This document shows positions 13,850 through 22,994 of a stretch of 64,000 bases of DNA, piece by piece. This DNA is from a virus: positions 1 to 64,000 of IMG/VR virus record IMGVR_UViG_3300031565_000014; one strand, given 5' to 3'. Position numbers and translations under genes: made by a program. Each line of letters starts with the position of its first letter. Positions within the stretch are counted from its first letter, which is position 1. The notes below the pieces were generated by a model that saw only the letters and a list, made by a program, of their open reading frames with translations, did no database searches and was not told the DNA's origin.

Positions 13850-14466
13850 CAATAGCAGAAGAAAAAAAGCAAAAAACAGCAGAGCTTCGCAAACTTCATG
13901 AAGATTTTCTTGAAATGATGGGGGGTAATGTTAAGTTTTATGGTCACTTAGCTTATAAACCTAAAGAGTTTCCTGAGTTAGGAGCTTGTATTAGTGTTTT
14001 TGAGTCACAAATAAGTGACACTAATGGGTTCTATGTAGAACTTGTTGATAAAGATTTAATACGTAAAGAAAATGATAGCGGTAAGTTATATTATTACGCG
14101 TATAACCCTCATTTTAAAGAAGAAAACCCTTGTGTAGACAGAGGTAGTTTTAAAACGTATTTTATACCTATAGACACGCTTAAATTAGCAAACGATAGTG
14201 TAGGAGGTAAAACACCGCAGGAAGTGGGTAAAAAGCTTATAAGTACAACAGGAGCTATTAAGACAACATCTACAAAATTAAAAGCTCAAGATGTAATTAT
14301 CGCAGATAAACTCACTGCAAATGATGAATTTAACACAGTACAAAATGATGCACCTTTCACACACTTGACCATTAAAGACTTTATGGCAATAACATGGAGA
14401 GTTCCTATAAGTGATAAAGATTTTATTAATGATCGTATAAAAAGTTTAAATAGTTATAATGGGTAA
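13846..14466 (+). CDS. hypothetical protein between helicase and Sak4-like ATPase
   Basis: 206 residues, with a charged coiled start and a beta-rich centre (about 30-130) containing F-Y-V-E-L-V-D-K-D-L and F-K-T-Y-F-I-P-I-D. No family recognised and no membrane part. Overlaps of 4 bases upstream and 8 bases downstream place it firmly within the replication operon, so a replisome accessory or recombination mediator role is likely but unproven. Confidence 0.6.
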   Translation: MTIAEEKKQKTAELRKLHEDFLEMMGGNVKFYGHLAYKPKEFPELGACISVFESQISDTNGFYVELVDKDLIRKENDSGKLYYYAYNPHFKEENPCVDRGSFKTYFIPIDTLKLANDSVGGKTPQEVGKKLISTTGAIKTTSTKLKAQDVIIADKLTANDEFNTVQNDAPFTHLTIKDFMAITWRVPISDKDFINDRIKSLNSYNG

Positions 14467-15166
14467 ACGAGTGTTAATTATTGCCGAGTCAGGTTCCGGC
14501 AAGTCGCATAGTATGCAATTTTTAGAACCTAAAGAAACATTTATTATTAACATAGCAAGTAAAGATCTACCTTTCAAAGGTTGGAAAACAAAGTATCCTG
14601 AGTGGACACCTAAATTCCAAGAAGGTAGACTATTTAATTCACAAGTTGATAATGGTAAATTTGTCGCTAAAAATGTACTAGATTGTTTAGATTATATTAA
14701 TACTAGCAGACCTGAGATTAAAAATGTTATTATTGATGATTATCAGTATATTTCAGCATTTGAATTTTTTCATAGATCAGATGAGAAGGGATATGAAAAA
14801 TTTTCTGATATAGGTAATAATATTATGAAAACTGCTGAAAAACCGATGTATTTGAGAAATGATCTTATGGTATTTTACCTAACTCACTCTGAAGAAATCA
14901 CGGATTCAACAGGTAGAAGTAAGCAAAAAGCTAAAACAATAGGTAGATTAGTAGATGATAAGCTTACTCTTGAAGGTTTATTTCCTATAGTATTATACGG
15001 AAAAAAAAGAGACAATTTAGAAAAAAATATTGTAGAATTTGGTTTTGACACCAAAGCTAACACAAAGAATACGTGTAAATCACCTGAAGGAATGTTTGAG
15101 AGTGAATTTATACCTAATAACTTACAGTTAGTTAGAGAGGCAATATTAAATTATGAAAAAGACTAA
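14459..15166 (+). CDS. Sak4-like RecA-fold ATPase (AAA_24 type)
   Basis: 235 residues. It begins almost at once with a RecA-like P-loop: V-L-I-I-A-E-S-G-S-G-K-S (5-16), Walker B V-I-I-D-D-Y near 90, and the F-Y-L-T-H-S-E-E sensor strand near 140. Compact single-domain RecA relatives with this layout are the Sak4 single-strand annealing proteins of phages, usually encoded next to an SSB-like protein, as here. It would promote recombination-dependent replication. Overlaps the previous gene by 8 bases; the SSB-like gene follows after 12. Confidence 0.7.
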   Translation: MGKRVLIIAESGSGKSHSMQFLEPKETFIINIASKDLPFKGWKTKYPEWTPKFQEGRLFNSQVDNGKFVAKNVLDCLDYINTSRPEIKNVIIDDYQYISAFEFFHRSDEKGYEKFSDIGNNIMKTAEKPMYLRNDLMVFYLTHSEEITDSTGRSKQKAKTIGRLVDDKLTLEGLFPIVLYGKKRDNLEKNIVEFGFDTKANTKNTCKSPEGMFESEFIPNNLQLVREAILNYEKD

Positions 15167-15178
15167 AATTAAATAAAT

Positions 15179-15901
15179 ATGGCATTAAGTACAGCAAATG
15201 TAACCGTAGGATCAGGTAAACTACGTAAAAATATAGAACCAGGTAATAGATATGTTAAAATTAACAATATTACTATGGAAAAACCTAAATGGCAAGGAGC
15301 TCATGAATCAGAAAGATTCATATATCTTGATGTAGAAACAGAACCTATTGATGGTGATTTTGAAGGATTTTACAGAGACCCTAATAATCCTGAATTAGGT
15401 AGATATTCTGGTCAAATTGGTAAAGTAGCTTCAAGTAAGTATACTTATAAAGACTATGAAACTCAAGATGGTACTTTTCTTAACATGACTGATCAAGTTA
15501 TGAAATTTTTAGCAGGTTTTTGTAAAGAATTAGACATTACAGATTGGTGGTTAAGTATTGATGGTAAATTTGATACTTTAGAAGATATTGTATTTGCTTT
15601 AAATGAGCATAAACCATTTAAAGATAAGTATATTCACATGTGTGTAGCAGGTAAAGAATGGGAGAAAGATGGTTATATTAACCATAACTTATATTTACCT
15701 AAATATAATAGAACAGCTGGTCCAGCATTCTCTATGGATGAAGAATTAGTATGTAAGTTTACTATTACAGATCACATTGATAAGCTTAAAAATAAAAAAG
15801 CTGAACAAACAGTATCTTCTTTTGGGGGAGTTACTCCAGCTGCTGATCAATCAGCACCTAGTGCGGCTGGCTCACCTACACCATTCAGTATGAAAGATTA
15901 A
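15179..15901 (+). CDS. SSB-like single-stranded DNA-binding protein
   Basis: 240 residues. The N-terminal part (L-R-K-N-I-E-P-G-N-R-Y-V-K-I-N-N-I-T-M-E) and the later G-R-Y-S-G-Q-I-G-K-V strand match a beta-rich family found in Bacteroidota phages and treated as ssDNA-binding. The C-terminus is a flexible Ser/Ala/Pro-rich tail ending P-F-S-M-K-D, similar in style to the protein-docking tip of bacterial SSB (D-x-I-P-F). It is paired with the Sak4-like ATPase and followed by an intrinsic terminator. Evidence is context plus tail shape. Confidence 0.55.
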   Translation: MALSTANVTVGSGKLRKNIEPGNRYVKINNITMEKPKWQGAHESERFIYLDVETEPIDGDFEGFYRDPNNPELGRYSGQIGKVASSKYTYKDYETQDGTFLNMTDQVMKFLAGFCKELDITDWWLSIDGKFDTLEDIVFALNEHKPFKDKYIHMCVAGKEWEKDGYINHNLYLPKYNRTAGPAFSMDEELVCKFTITDHIDKLKNKKAEQTVSSFGGVTPAADQSAPSAAGSPTPFSMKD

Positions 15902-15923
15902 AACCAACATATAATCTTTTATT

Positions 15924-15958
15924 AAAAAGGGGTTGATTTATTTCAATCCCTTTTTTTT
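15924..15958 (+). terminator. intrinsic terminator after the SSB-like gene
   Basis: GGGGTTGA pairs with TCAATCCC (one G-T pair) around a short ATTTATT loop, flanked by A5 on the left and T8 on the right, 25 bases after the stop. The A/T flanks extend the stem and may let it act in both directions. Confidence 0.8.
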
Positions 15959-15969
15959 ATATTAGCATT

Positions 15970-16923
15970 ATGATAAAAACTAATAAAAGCTGGAATGTTG
16001 ATGATGTACCTATTACTTGGATATTTGAACACTTTTGTGGTTTAACAGAAAAATTAAAAGGACAAGACGTTAAGATTAATTCTGTGTTTAATACAGAGCG
16101 TACACCTAGTATGAGTATTTATATTGACACACAAGGTAAGTATAAATTTAAAGATTTTTCATCAGGTTACGGAGGTAATGCTATAAATTTAGTAATGTAT
16201 CTTAAAAATTTGTCATACCATGCTGCTGTTAGTTTGATTCTTAAAACTTATAATAATAAAAGTGAGAAATATGAAATAAGCTTATTAAATGGTGTAAATT
16301 TTGTTAAAGATAAATACTCTGTTACAAGCTATGAGTTAAGACAGTGGAACATGTTAGACGCTGATTATTGGGGTGAGTATCAGATAGGGTCAGCTTTATT
16401 AGAAATGCATAATGTGAGGCCTTTAAAAAGCTTTACTATGTCGAATAATGATGATACTATTATTTTTAGTGATAATCATATTTATGGTTATTTTAGATCA
16501 GATGGTGAATTATATAAAATATATCAACCATTTAAGCTCAGACAAAAATTTATAAAAGTTAAAGATTTTTTACAAGGTTCTGAACAGTTAGTTTACGACA
16601 AGAAAAATTTAGTTATATGTTCCGGCCTAAAGGATTTAATGTCTTTTAAACTATTAAAGTTTAACACTGAAGTAGTAGCTCCTGATTCAGAAAATAGTAT
16701 GATAAAACCTGCTATTATGTTATTATTTAAAAATAAATATGAAAATATTTATACTCTATTTGATAACGATAGAGCTGGTAAATTATCAATGGAGAAATAT
16801 ACAGCATTGTATATAACTAAACCTATAAAGATAACACTAGATAAAGATGTAGCAGATTGCGTAAAAAATCACGGATTAATTAAATCTAAAGAACATATTA
16901 GTTCTTTAACACAATTTTTATAA
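15970..16923 (+). CDS. DnaG-type Toprim primase with altered catalytic Glu
   Basis: 317 residues. Residues 34-75 follow the fold of a DnaG zinc-ribbon domain (N-T-E-R-T-P-S-M-S-I-Y ... F-K-D-F-S-S-G-Y-G-G-N-A-I-N-L-V), but the zinc-binding Cys/His are absent. The Toprim part starts at 213: N-L-V-I-C-S-G-L-K-D-L, where the usual E-G is S-G, then D-N-D-R-A-G at 265-270. So the D-x-D metal site is kept but the conserved Glu is replaced by Ser218. Its activity may therefore differ from host DnaG. Bacterial DnaG is about 600 residues; this is a minimal form. RusA-like gene follows after 1 base. Confidence 0.7.
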   Translation: MIKTNKSWNVDDVPITWIFEHFCGLTEKLKGQDVKINSVFNTERTPSMSIYIDTQGKYKFKDFSSGYGGNAINLVMYLKNLSYHAAVSLILKTYNNKSEKYEISLLNGVNFVKDKYSVTSYELRQWNMLDADYWGEYQIGSALLEMHNVRPLKSFTMSNNDDTIIFSDNHIYGYFRSDGELYKIYQPFKLRQKFIKVKDFLQGSEQLVYDKKNLVICSGLKDLMSFKLLKFNTEVVAPDSENSMIKPAIMLLFKNKYENIYTLFDNDRAGKLSMEKYTALYITKPIKITLDKDVADCVKNHGLIKSKEHISSLTQFL

Positions 16924-16924
16924 A

Positions 16925-17353
16925 ATGATAAAAGTATTTATTCCAGGAAATGTACCATCATTAAAAAACAGTAAAGTAAAAACTAGTAGAGGAATATTCC
17001 CAAGTAAAACAGTTAGCAAATATTTAGCTAAACAAGGTGTTAAATCTTATAGTGTTAGTAAAAAAACAGTAGAAGACTATAAAACACGAGATAATGAATT
17101 CAGAAAGACTTCAACACCTCTTAAACAAGTAATAGAAAAAGATAAACCTAATGTTGTTTATTTTCATTTTGTAAGAGATAGTAAAAGAAGATTTGATTTT
17201 CATAACGCAGTACAAATTATAGCAGATTTGTTAGTAGCTCACGATATCATAGAAGATGATGATATGACCTGCTTTATACCAATGCCTAAACAAAAAGATG
17301 GTTTATGGTATAGTTTAGATAAAGATAATCCTGGTGTTTGGATTTATGTATAA
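16925..17353 (+). CDS. RusA-like Holliday junction resolvase
   Basis: 142 residues. N-terminal strand F-I-P-G-N-V-P-S-L-K-N-S-K (5-17), then R-R-F-D-F-H-N (88-94), D101 in I-A-D-L-L-V, and E-D-D-D (110-113). The D-x-x-N...D...D-D arrangement is that of RusA-type endonucleases, which cut four-way junctions as dimers with Mg2+. In this setting it would resolve recombination intermediates before packaging. The central insertion about residues 20-60 is longer than in E. coli RusA. Confidence 0.7.
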   Translation: MIKVFIPGNVPSLKNSKVKTSRGIFPSKTVSKYLAKQGVKSYSVSKKTVEDYKTRDNEFRKTSTPLKQVIEKDKPNVVYFHFVRDSKRRFDFHNAVQIIADLLVAHDIIEDDDMTCFIPMPKQKDGLWYSLDKDNPGVWIYV

Positions 17354-17378
17354 AAAAAATAAATAAAAAATAAATAAA

Positions 17379-17900
17379 ATGAGTAAAACTAATAATGCAG
17401 AAATAAGTCAGTTAATTAAATTAGACAAAGAGGAAGCTAAAAGCTTAATTTATCAAATTATTTCAGAAGACCCTAATGATGTTCAATTGGGTATTTTAAA
17501 TTTAGTTAATATGGATTATTCCTGTTTAAATACTAAATCTTGGGTTAGTTACATCATATGGGTAGCTAAAGGTTACCCTATTCACATTAAAGAGGATAAC
17601 AAAAATGAAATTACAAAATGTAATATAATTACAGCACTTAAGTCTATTTTAAATAAAAAACAACAAAAAGAAATTTCTAAGTTATGTTACAATTTTGATA
17701 TCACTAAAAGTTCTTCAGATGAAGATATTGCTAGTGAAATGACTGGTGAATGGTTATTAGAAAGAATTAATAATTGTCCAGATCATCATAACATGATGTT
17801 AGAATATGTTAATGTATTTTTTAATGTAATTATCAAAGAGACTAAAAAATCAGGTTATATTCCTGAAAATGCTGAAATAAATATTACTTTAAAACAATAA
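17379..17900 (+). CDS. hypothetical helical protein
   Basis: 173 residues, helical and mildly acidic, with a W-V-S-Y-I-I-W-V-A-K-G stretch near residue 60 that is hydrophobic but too short for a membrane anchor. Not recognised. It is followed after 3 bases by the metallopeptidase/VWA gene and probably belongs to that functional group. Confidence 0.6.
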   Translation: MSKTNNAEISQLIKLDKEEAKSLIYQIISEDPNDVQLGILNLVNMDYSCLNTKSWVSYIIWVAKGYPIHIKEDNKNEITKCNIITALKSILNKKQQKEISKLCYNFDITKSSSDEDIASEMTGEWLLERINNCPDHHNMMLEYVNVFFNVIIKETKKSGYIPENAEINITLKQ

Positions 17901-17903
17901 AAT

Positions 17904-19205
17904 ATGGAAGATATACAATCAAGTATATCTAGGGCAAGTAAAAGACTGCAATTAACGCAGTCTTTTTACGGCTTATTCTTAAATATGCTTAACAAACGTT
18001 GGAATGATGAAATATCAACAGCATGTGTAAGTAAGAATAGTTATGCTCTAGGTTTTCAATTAAATATTAATCCTGTTTTTTGGAATAGTCTTAGTGATGA
18101 TGAACAAATAGGTGTTTTACAACATGAATGTATGCACATTTGTTTAATGCATTTATTTATGTGGGATGACTTTTCTGATAAAGAAATAGGTAATATAGCT
18201 GCTGATATAGAAATTAACCAGAATATAAAAAAAGGTTTACTCCCGGCAGACACTATGAGTGTTAATGAATTTAAAGAGAAATATGGACCTATTAGAGAAT
18301 CTATAATAAAAGAATGTACAGAAGTTGGTATGAGTAAGCCTAAAATAATGGAGCAACTTGTTAACCACATACCCACAAGAGGTGTTTTCTTAGAAGATTT
18401 TCCTGAACTAAACATGGAACCTAATAAAGGTGCAAGATACTATTATAGCAAATTAATAAAAGCTAAGGAAGATGGTGATTGTCCAAATTTAAATGATTTA
18501 CTAAGTCAAGGTGGCCCAACATCTTTTGAACATGATCTATGGTCACAACTTCAAGAATTAGATGAAGGTAGTAAAAAAATGTTACAAGCTCAATTAGAGC
18601 ATGAACTTAAAGAAGTTGCAGATAGTATTACTAAATCTAGAGGTACTATACCTGGTGAAATGCAAGGACTTATAAAAGCTCTTTTGCATACTGACCCTCC
18701 TAAGTTTGATTGGAAAGGTTACTTAAGAAGATTTTTAGGTAACTCTATTGATTATCATAGAAAATCAAGCAGAAGAAAGCTAAATAAAAGGTTTAACATG
18801 AATCCTGGAAGAAAGGTGAAACGTAAAAAACATATTTTAGTTGGTGTAGATACGTCGGGTTCTGTAAGTGATAATGAACTAAAAGAATTTTTTCATGAAA
18901 TAAATCATATCTATAAAGCTGGTACTAAAGTCACTGTTGTTCATTGTGATACTACTATTCAGAAAATAGAAGAATATAAACCCGGTATGGAGTTTAAAGT
19001 ATATGGTAGAGGAGGTACGTATTTTGAGCCTGTATTAGATTACTATAACGAACATTCTAGTGAATATACATGCTTAGTTTATGTTACAGATGGAGAAGCT
19101 AATGTACCACCTAGACCGAAAGGTAGAATGTTATGGGTATTATCATCACAATCTAACATGAATGAAGAATTAAAACAAACAGGTCAAGTAATTAAATTAA
19201 ATTAA
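17904..19205 (+). CDS. metallopeptidase-like plus VWA domain protein (DUF2201 type)
   Basis: 433 residues. Zinc-peptidase motif H-E-C-M-H at 74-78 in the N-terminal helical domain. The C-terminal VWA-like domain starts at 309 (H-I-L-V-G-V-D-T-S-G-S, MIDAS 316-320), with G-G-T at 370-372 and T-D-G-E-A at 395-399. A basic linker (about 285-308, R-K-S-S-R-R-K-L) lies between. This is the known N-terminal-peptidase/VWA architecture that works with a MoxR AAA ATPase; that partner is two genes downstream. The peptidase domain could be structural only. Function in phages is not established. Confidence 0.75.
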   Translation: MEDIQSSISRASKRLQLTQSFYGLFLNMLNKRWNDEISTACVSKNSYALGFQLNINPVFWNSLSDDEQIGVLQHECMHICLMHLFMWDDFSDKEIGNIAADIEINQNIKKGLLPADTMSVNEFKEKYGPIRESIIKECTEVGMSKPKIMEQLVNHIPTRGVFLEDFPELNMEPNKGARYYYSKLIKAKEDGDCPNLNDLLSQGGPTSFEHDLWSQLQELDEGSKKMLQAQLEHELKEVADSITKSRGTIPGEMQGLIKALLHTDPPKFDWKGYLRRFLGNSIDYHRKSSRRKLNKRFNMNPGRKVKRKKHILVGVDTSGSVSDNELKEFFHEINHIYKAGTKVTVVHCDTTIQKIEEYKPGMEFKVYGRGGTYFEPVLDYYNEHSSEYTCLVYVTDGEANVPPRPKGRMLWVLSSQSNMNEELKQTGQVIKLN

Positions 19206-19211
19206 TGAATT

Positions 19212-19652
19212 ATGCAAAACAAAAATTTTTCACATTTTGGTCTTAAAGACGCAGGCAATAAAGATTACGTAAACAATGGAGGTTCTAAAAAAATAGAACC
19301 AAGAAAACAAGCTATGGTAGATGGTTATGGCTTTGGTGATAGAATGCTAGAAAATGTAATGTTTATTATTACAATTCAAGATGATAACACTTTAAAAGCT
19401 GAGATTCATCCTGATTCTGCTTCATATTTTGAACAGTTAAATAAAGAGATGTGGTTAAAGGAGGATATTAAATACGCCATGCTAACAGATTTTTTTTATT
19501 CCATGGATGAAAATGAGGAAGTAGATCTAAATTTAATCATGCAAGATGGTAGATATAATTTTGAGCATGACAAAAATTTTAAACTATCTCCTGTTGTAAT
19601 AACAGATCAACAAATTGCAGCTATAAACGCTAATTTAGAAAATAATAATTAA
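19212..19652 (+). CDS. hypothetical protein between VWA and MoxR genes
   Basis: 146 residues, acidic, with a Gly-rich start (N-N-G-G-S-K-K; D-G-Y-G-F-G-D) and a beta/alpha centre. No family is recognised. Its place between the two partner genes of a MoxR/VWA pair makes it a likely third component or client. Confidence 0.6.
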   Translation: MQNKNFSHFGLKDAGNKDYVNNGGSKKIEPRKQAMVDGYGFGDRMLENVMFIITIQDDNTLKAEIHPDSASYFEQLNKEMWLKEDIKYAMLTDFFYSMDENEEVDLNLIMQDGRYNFEHDKNFKLSPVVITDQQIAAINANLENNN

Positions 19653-19675
19653 ACAAATAAATAATTAAAATAAAT

Positions 19676-20953
19676 ATGTCAAAACAATCAAAAAATAGTA
19701 ATAATAGTTTAGCATTAACTACTAACGAATTAGTTAAATATGTGGATCACATGATTACTAATAATAGATATTTAGCAGCTAAAGGTGTTAGGCCTATTTG
19801 TATGAATATTGAAGGAGAGGCGGGGCTTGGAAAGACTTCTGTAGTAGAACAAGTAGCTCAAACTATGAACTTACAAATGGTTAAACTTAACTTATCTCAA
19901 ATGGAAGACATAGGTGATTTAGTAGGCTTCCCTATTAGAGAATTTATGCTTAAATATCAAGAGAAAGATTCAGATGGTAAGCCTGTGGGTAACGCAGTGG
20001 GTAAATGGGTAGATGAGAATTCTTATGATTATTATATTGGTCAGGGATGGGAGCCAACAGGTAAAAATAGAACTAATAACTGTGTTCCTGAGTGGCTTGC
20101 TAGCTTAAAACCAGGTAAAGGTGTAATTTTATTATTGGATGATTATAGTCGTGCTGACAATAGATTTACGCAAGCGTGTATGGAGCTTATTGACAGACAA
20201 TCATATGGTACATGGAAATTGCCGGCAGACTCTCATATCATTCTTACTTCAAATCCTGATGATGGTGATTATTTTGTTACACAATTAGATCCTGCTCAAA
20301 AGACTAGATTTACTACAGTTAAACTTAAGTTTGATAAAGAATGTTGGGCAGAATGGGCTGAAAATGCTGGAATTGACACTAGATGTATTAATTTTATTCT
20401 TAAACATCCTGAATTAATCACAGAATCTGCTAAAGATAAGAATAGTGGTTTTTATGTAAATGCAAGATCATCAACTACATTTTTTAATGCTATTTCTAGT
20501 TTTAAATCGTTTGAGCCTAACTTAGGTATGATTACTAATATTGGAGAAGGGTGTGTAGGTCCAGATTTTACTAATACATTTACTATATTTATTAATAATA
20601 AAATGGACAAATTAATGTCCCCAGAAGAGATGCTTACAAGTAAGCAAGATCATAAATTAGTTATTAATAGAATAATAGAGGATTGTAAAGGTGAAGATGG
20701 GAATTATAGAGCTGACATTGCTGGTATTTTAGCCTTAAGGTTAATTAATTTTGCAACTAAATATGCTAAAGAAAATCCTATTACAGCTGATCACATTACT
20801 AGACTAAAGTTACTTTGTACAACAGACGATTGCTTCACAAGCGATCTTAAGTATGTAATTGTTAAACGATTACTTGGTGATAGCACAGAAACTAAGAAAA
20901 AGTTTGAAAAACTTATGTTTGATCCAAATGTAGCAAAAATGCTAGTTAAATAA
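19676..20953 (+). CDS. MoxR-like AAA+ ATPase
   Basis: 425 residues. Walker A G-E-A-G-L-G-K-T at 47-54, then the MoxR-style D-I-G-D-L-V-G-F-P loop (78-86), Walker B I-L-L-L-D-D-Y at 151-157, sensor 1 T-S-N-P-D-D-G-D-Y at 191-199 and the Arg in Q-K-T-R-F (about 212). These ATPases form rings that remodel clients with a VWA protein as specificity factor. Both partners are in the same operon. The 110 C-terminal residues are helical. Family call is secure, biological role in the phage is open. Confidence 0.8.
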   Translation: MSKQSKNSNNSLALTTNELVKYVDHMITNNRYLAAKGVRPICMNIEGEAGLGKTSVVEQVAQTMNLQMVKLNLSQMEDIGDLVGFPIREFMLKYQEKDSDGKPVGNAVGKWVDENSYDYYIGQGWEPTGKNRTNNCVPEWLASLKPGKGVILLLDDYSRADNRFTQACMELIDRQSYGTWKLPADSHIILTSNPDDGDYFVTQLDPAQKTRFTTVKLKFDKECWAEWAENAGIDTRCINFILKHPELITESAKDKNSGFYVNARSSTTFFNAISSFKSFEPNLGMITNIGEGCVGPDFTNTFTIFINNKMDKLMSPEEMLTSKQDHKLVINRIIEDCKGEDGNYRADIAGILALRLINFATKYAKENPITADHITRLKLLCTTDDCFTSDLKYVIVKRLLGDSTETKKKFEKLMFDPNVAKMLVK

Positions 20954-20965
20954 AACAATAATAAT

Positions 20966-21889
20966 ATGTCTAAAATAATATTTTATGACATTGGTGACAC
21001 TACGATAGCTCGGTTTAACGAAATAACCGAGCTATCTATATCACCGCTGTCTTTAACAAATAAATTAACAGGTGTAATCTCAGAATTTTATCCAATTGTA
21101 AGTACTAGTAATCTTATAAATGAAAAAACAATAAAAGATAGCACAGAAAATATAAATTCAGGGGATAAAATATTTATTGGCCCTGGTTATACTAATAATA
21201 AAACATTTATAGAGGAACAAATAAAAAATAAAGGAGCTATAATTGTAAATAAATTAAAATCAGCCAATAAAATAATATTAAATGAAAGATGTTTACATGC
21301 ATCTTGCTATGGTTTTGTTTACCAGAAAAATATAAATTTAGTTACTAATTGTGATATTAACAGTCTAAATATAAACAACAATTATTCTTCTTATGAACTA
21401 GCAGTTACACCTTTGTATATTGACATTTATGTTGCAATGATTGACAATAATTTAAAAATAATTAATGAGGAAAACTTAATTTCAGAAAGTTACTTTGATA
21501 TATCAAAAGATAAATTACCTATGTTAAAGGAAATCTATCATGATAATAAAGAAACATTTATGACACTATTAACTAACTCTTTTTATGAGAAAAACGATTA
21601 TTATAAATTATGGGGTCTTTGTAAATATCTTAATCTATACCATTATGATTTTAAAACAAAGTCTCAAAAATTATTTTATGAAAAAAATAAATTTATTATT
21701 GAAACTTATAGTAAAAGGAGATTAATAGAAGTATTACATAACAGAGATGTTCTTACTAAGAAATGTTTTAATGAAATATGTACAGAAGATTTTAAAAACC
21801 ACCTAATAAAAAATATCTCTAGTAATTTTTTTACAGTAAAAGATCTAGAGTTTAATCAAGAATTTTTAAATAATTTAATAGATGACTAA
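20966..21889 (+). CDS. hypothetical protein, MoxR/VWA neighbourhood
   Basis: 307 residues. The first 140 are alpha/beta with an I-F-I-G-P-G-Y-T-N-N-K strand-loop near 70 (phosphate-binding-like but without a full P-loop); the rest is helical, basic and Asn/Lys-rich. Not recognised. The last 8 bases overlap the next gene, so the two large unknown proteins are probably made together. Confidence 0.6.
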   Translation: MSKIIFYDIGDTTIARFNEITELSISPLSLTNKLTGVISEFYPIVSTSNLINEKTIKDSTENINSGDKIFIGPGYTNNKTFIEEQIKNKGAIIVNKLKSANKIILNERCLHASCYGFVYQKNINLVTNCDINSLNINNNYSSYELAVTPLYIDIYVAMIDNNLKIINEENLISESYFDISKDKLPMLKEIYHDNKETFMTLLTNSFYEKNDYYKLWGLCKYLNLYHYDFKTKSQKLFYEKNKFIIETYSKRRLIEVLHNRDVLTKKCFNEICTEDFKNHLIKNISSNFFTVKDLEFNQEFLNNLIDD

Positions 21890-22994
21890 AACAACAAATT
21901 TTTTCGATATAGTAAAAGAAAGAAATAATTTAATTTATGATGATACAACGAATGAATATTCTTTAAAGCCTACTAAAGGAATATTACGTAGTAGTTATAG
22001 AAATTATTTAAGTGAGTATGGTACTATACCTACTAGTGAATATAAAATTAATAATGGTGATAAATTATACTTTTATAAAGGTTGTAATATTTTAAGAGAC
22101 AAAATTAGAAGCTACTCTGCGGCTAATGGAGATTGTTTAAGTATTACTATTAAATCTGAAACAGCAGATGCTTATTTTGTTGGTGATGACACTATTAATT
22201 ATCTTTTAGAAAAAACAGCAAGTAGTTATGAAATTTACAAAAAAGAGTTAATTAACACATTGCGTTTAATTGATAATACAGAAAAAGTAATAAATGATTT
22301 AAACAATGCTAATGATGAATCTATAATGATGAGTTATCATATAATTGGTCAATTAAAAGAATCATTAAAATCACAGAAAAAAGAAAATCATGATTTTAAT
22401 TACAGCTATGCTTATTACAGTTCTATAAGGTACACAGATTTATATAATGAACTTAAGAGTCATTATGATAATGGTGGGATTTTTTATGATGATAAAAGTT
22501 TGCTTAAAATATTAAACAATGAGCTAAGTGTTCTTGATGAAAATAATTTTGAGCAAATAGAATTAATGCTAATGTCTACAGATGAAAATAATGTAAAATT
22601 AGCTGCTGAGATGATGGCTAATTCTGATCCTATTAAATCAGCTTATGAACTAGCTTATTTTTTATGTAATTATGATAATAAATTACGTTATTCTGGAATG
22701 TGGAATTCTGTTAATTTTAAATCTTTAAGAAATTGTTTTGATCAAGAATTTCAATACAGTCAAACACTTGATGTAATAAATTATTGTACTGAACGTCATC
22801 TTATTGGTGATCATAACATTAATTTAATTAAAAAACATATTAAAAAAGAATTTGACAGTAAGTTAGACTTTAGACTTAAAAACTTAATAGTTATTGACAA
22901 AATTTCTTTGGGTAAACCTGTTATAAGTTCTATTAAGTCCAACAGATCTAAAATTAACAAAACAGAAGATTTGGAGGTGCTTGATGCTGAGTAA
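21882..22994 (+). CDS. hypothetical helical protein
   Basis: 370 residues, almost wholly helical after residue 100, with repeated 30-40 residue helix-turn-helix blocks that might be an armadillo-like solenoid (about 190-330). It ends with K-I-N-K-T-E-D-L-E-V-L-D-A-E. No family recognised. Its end overlaps the nuclease gene by 11 bases, and a rare Shine-Dalgarno-like GGAGGTG lies within its last codons. Confidence 0.6.
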   Translation: MTKTTNFFDIVKERNNLIYDDTTNEYSLKPTKGILRSSYRNYLSEYGTIPTSEYKINNGDKLYFYKGCNILRDKIRSYSAANGDCLSITIKSETADAYFVGDDTINYLLEKTASSYEIYKKELINTLRLIDNTEKVINDLNNANDESIMMSYHIIGQLKESLKSQKKENHDFNYSYAYYSSIRYTDLYNELKSHYDNGGIFYDDKSLLKILNNELSVLDENNFEQIELMLMSTDENNVKLAAEMMANSDPIKSAYELAYFLCNYDNKLRYSGMWNSVNFKSLRNCFDQEFQYSQTLDVINYCTERHLIGDHNINLIKKHIKKEFDSKLDFRLKNLIVIDKISLGKPVISSIKSNRSKINKTEDLEVLDAE

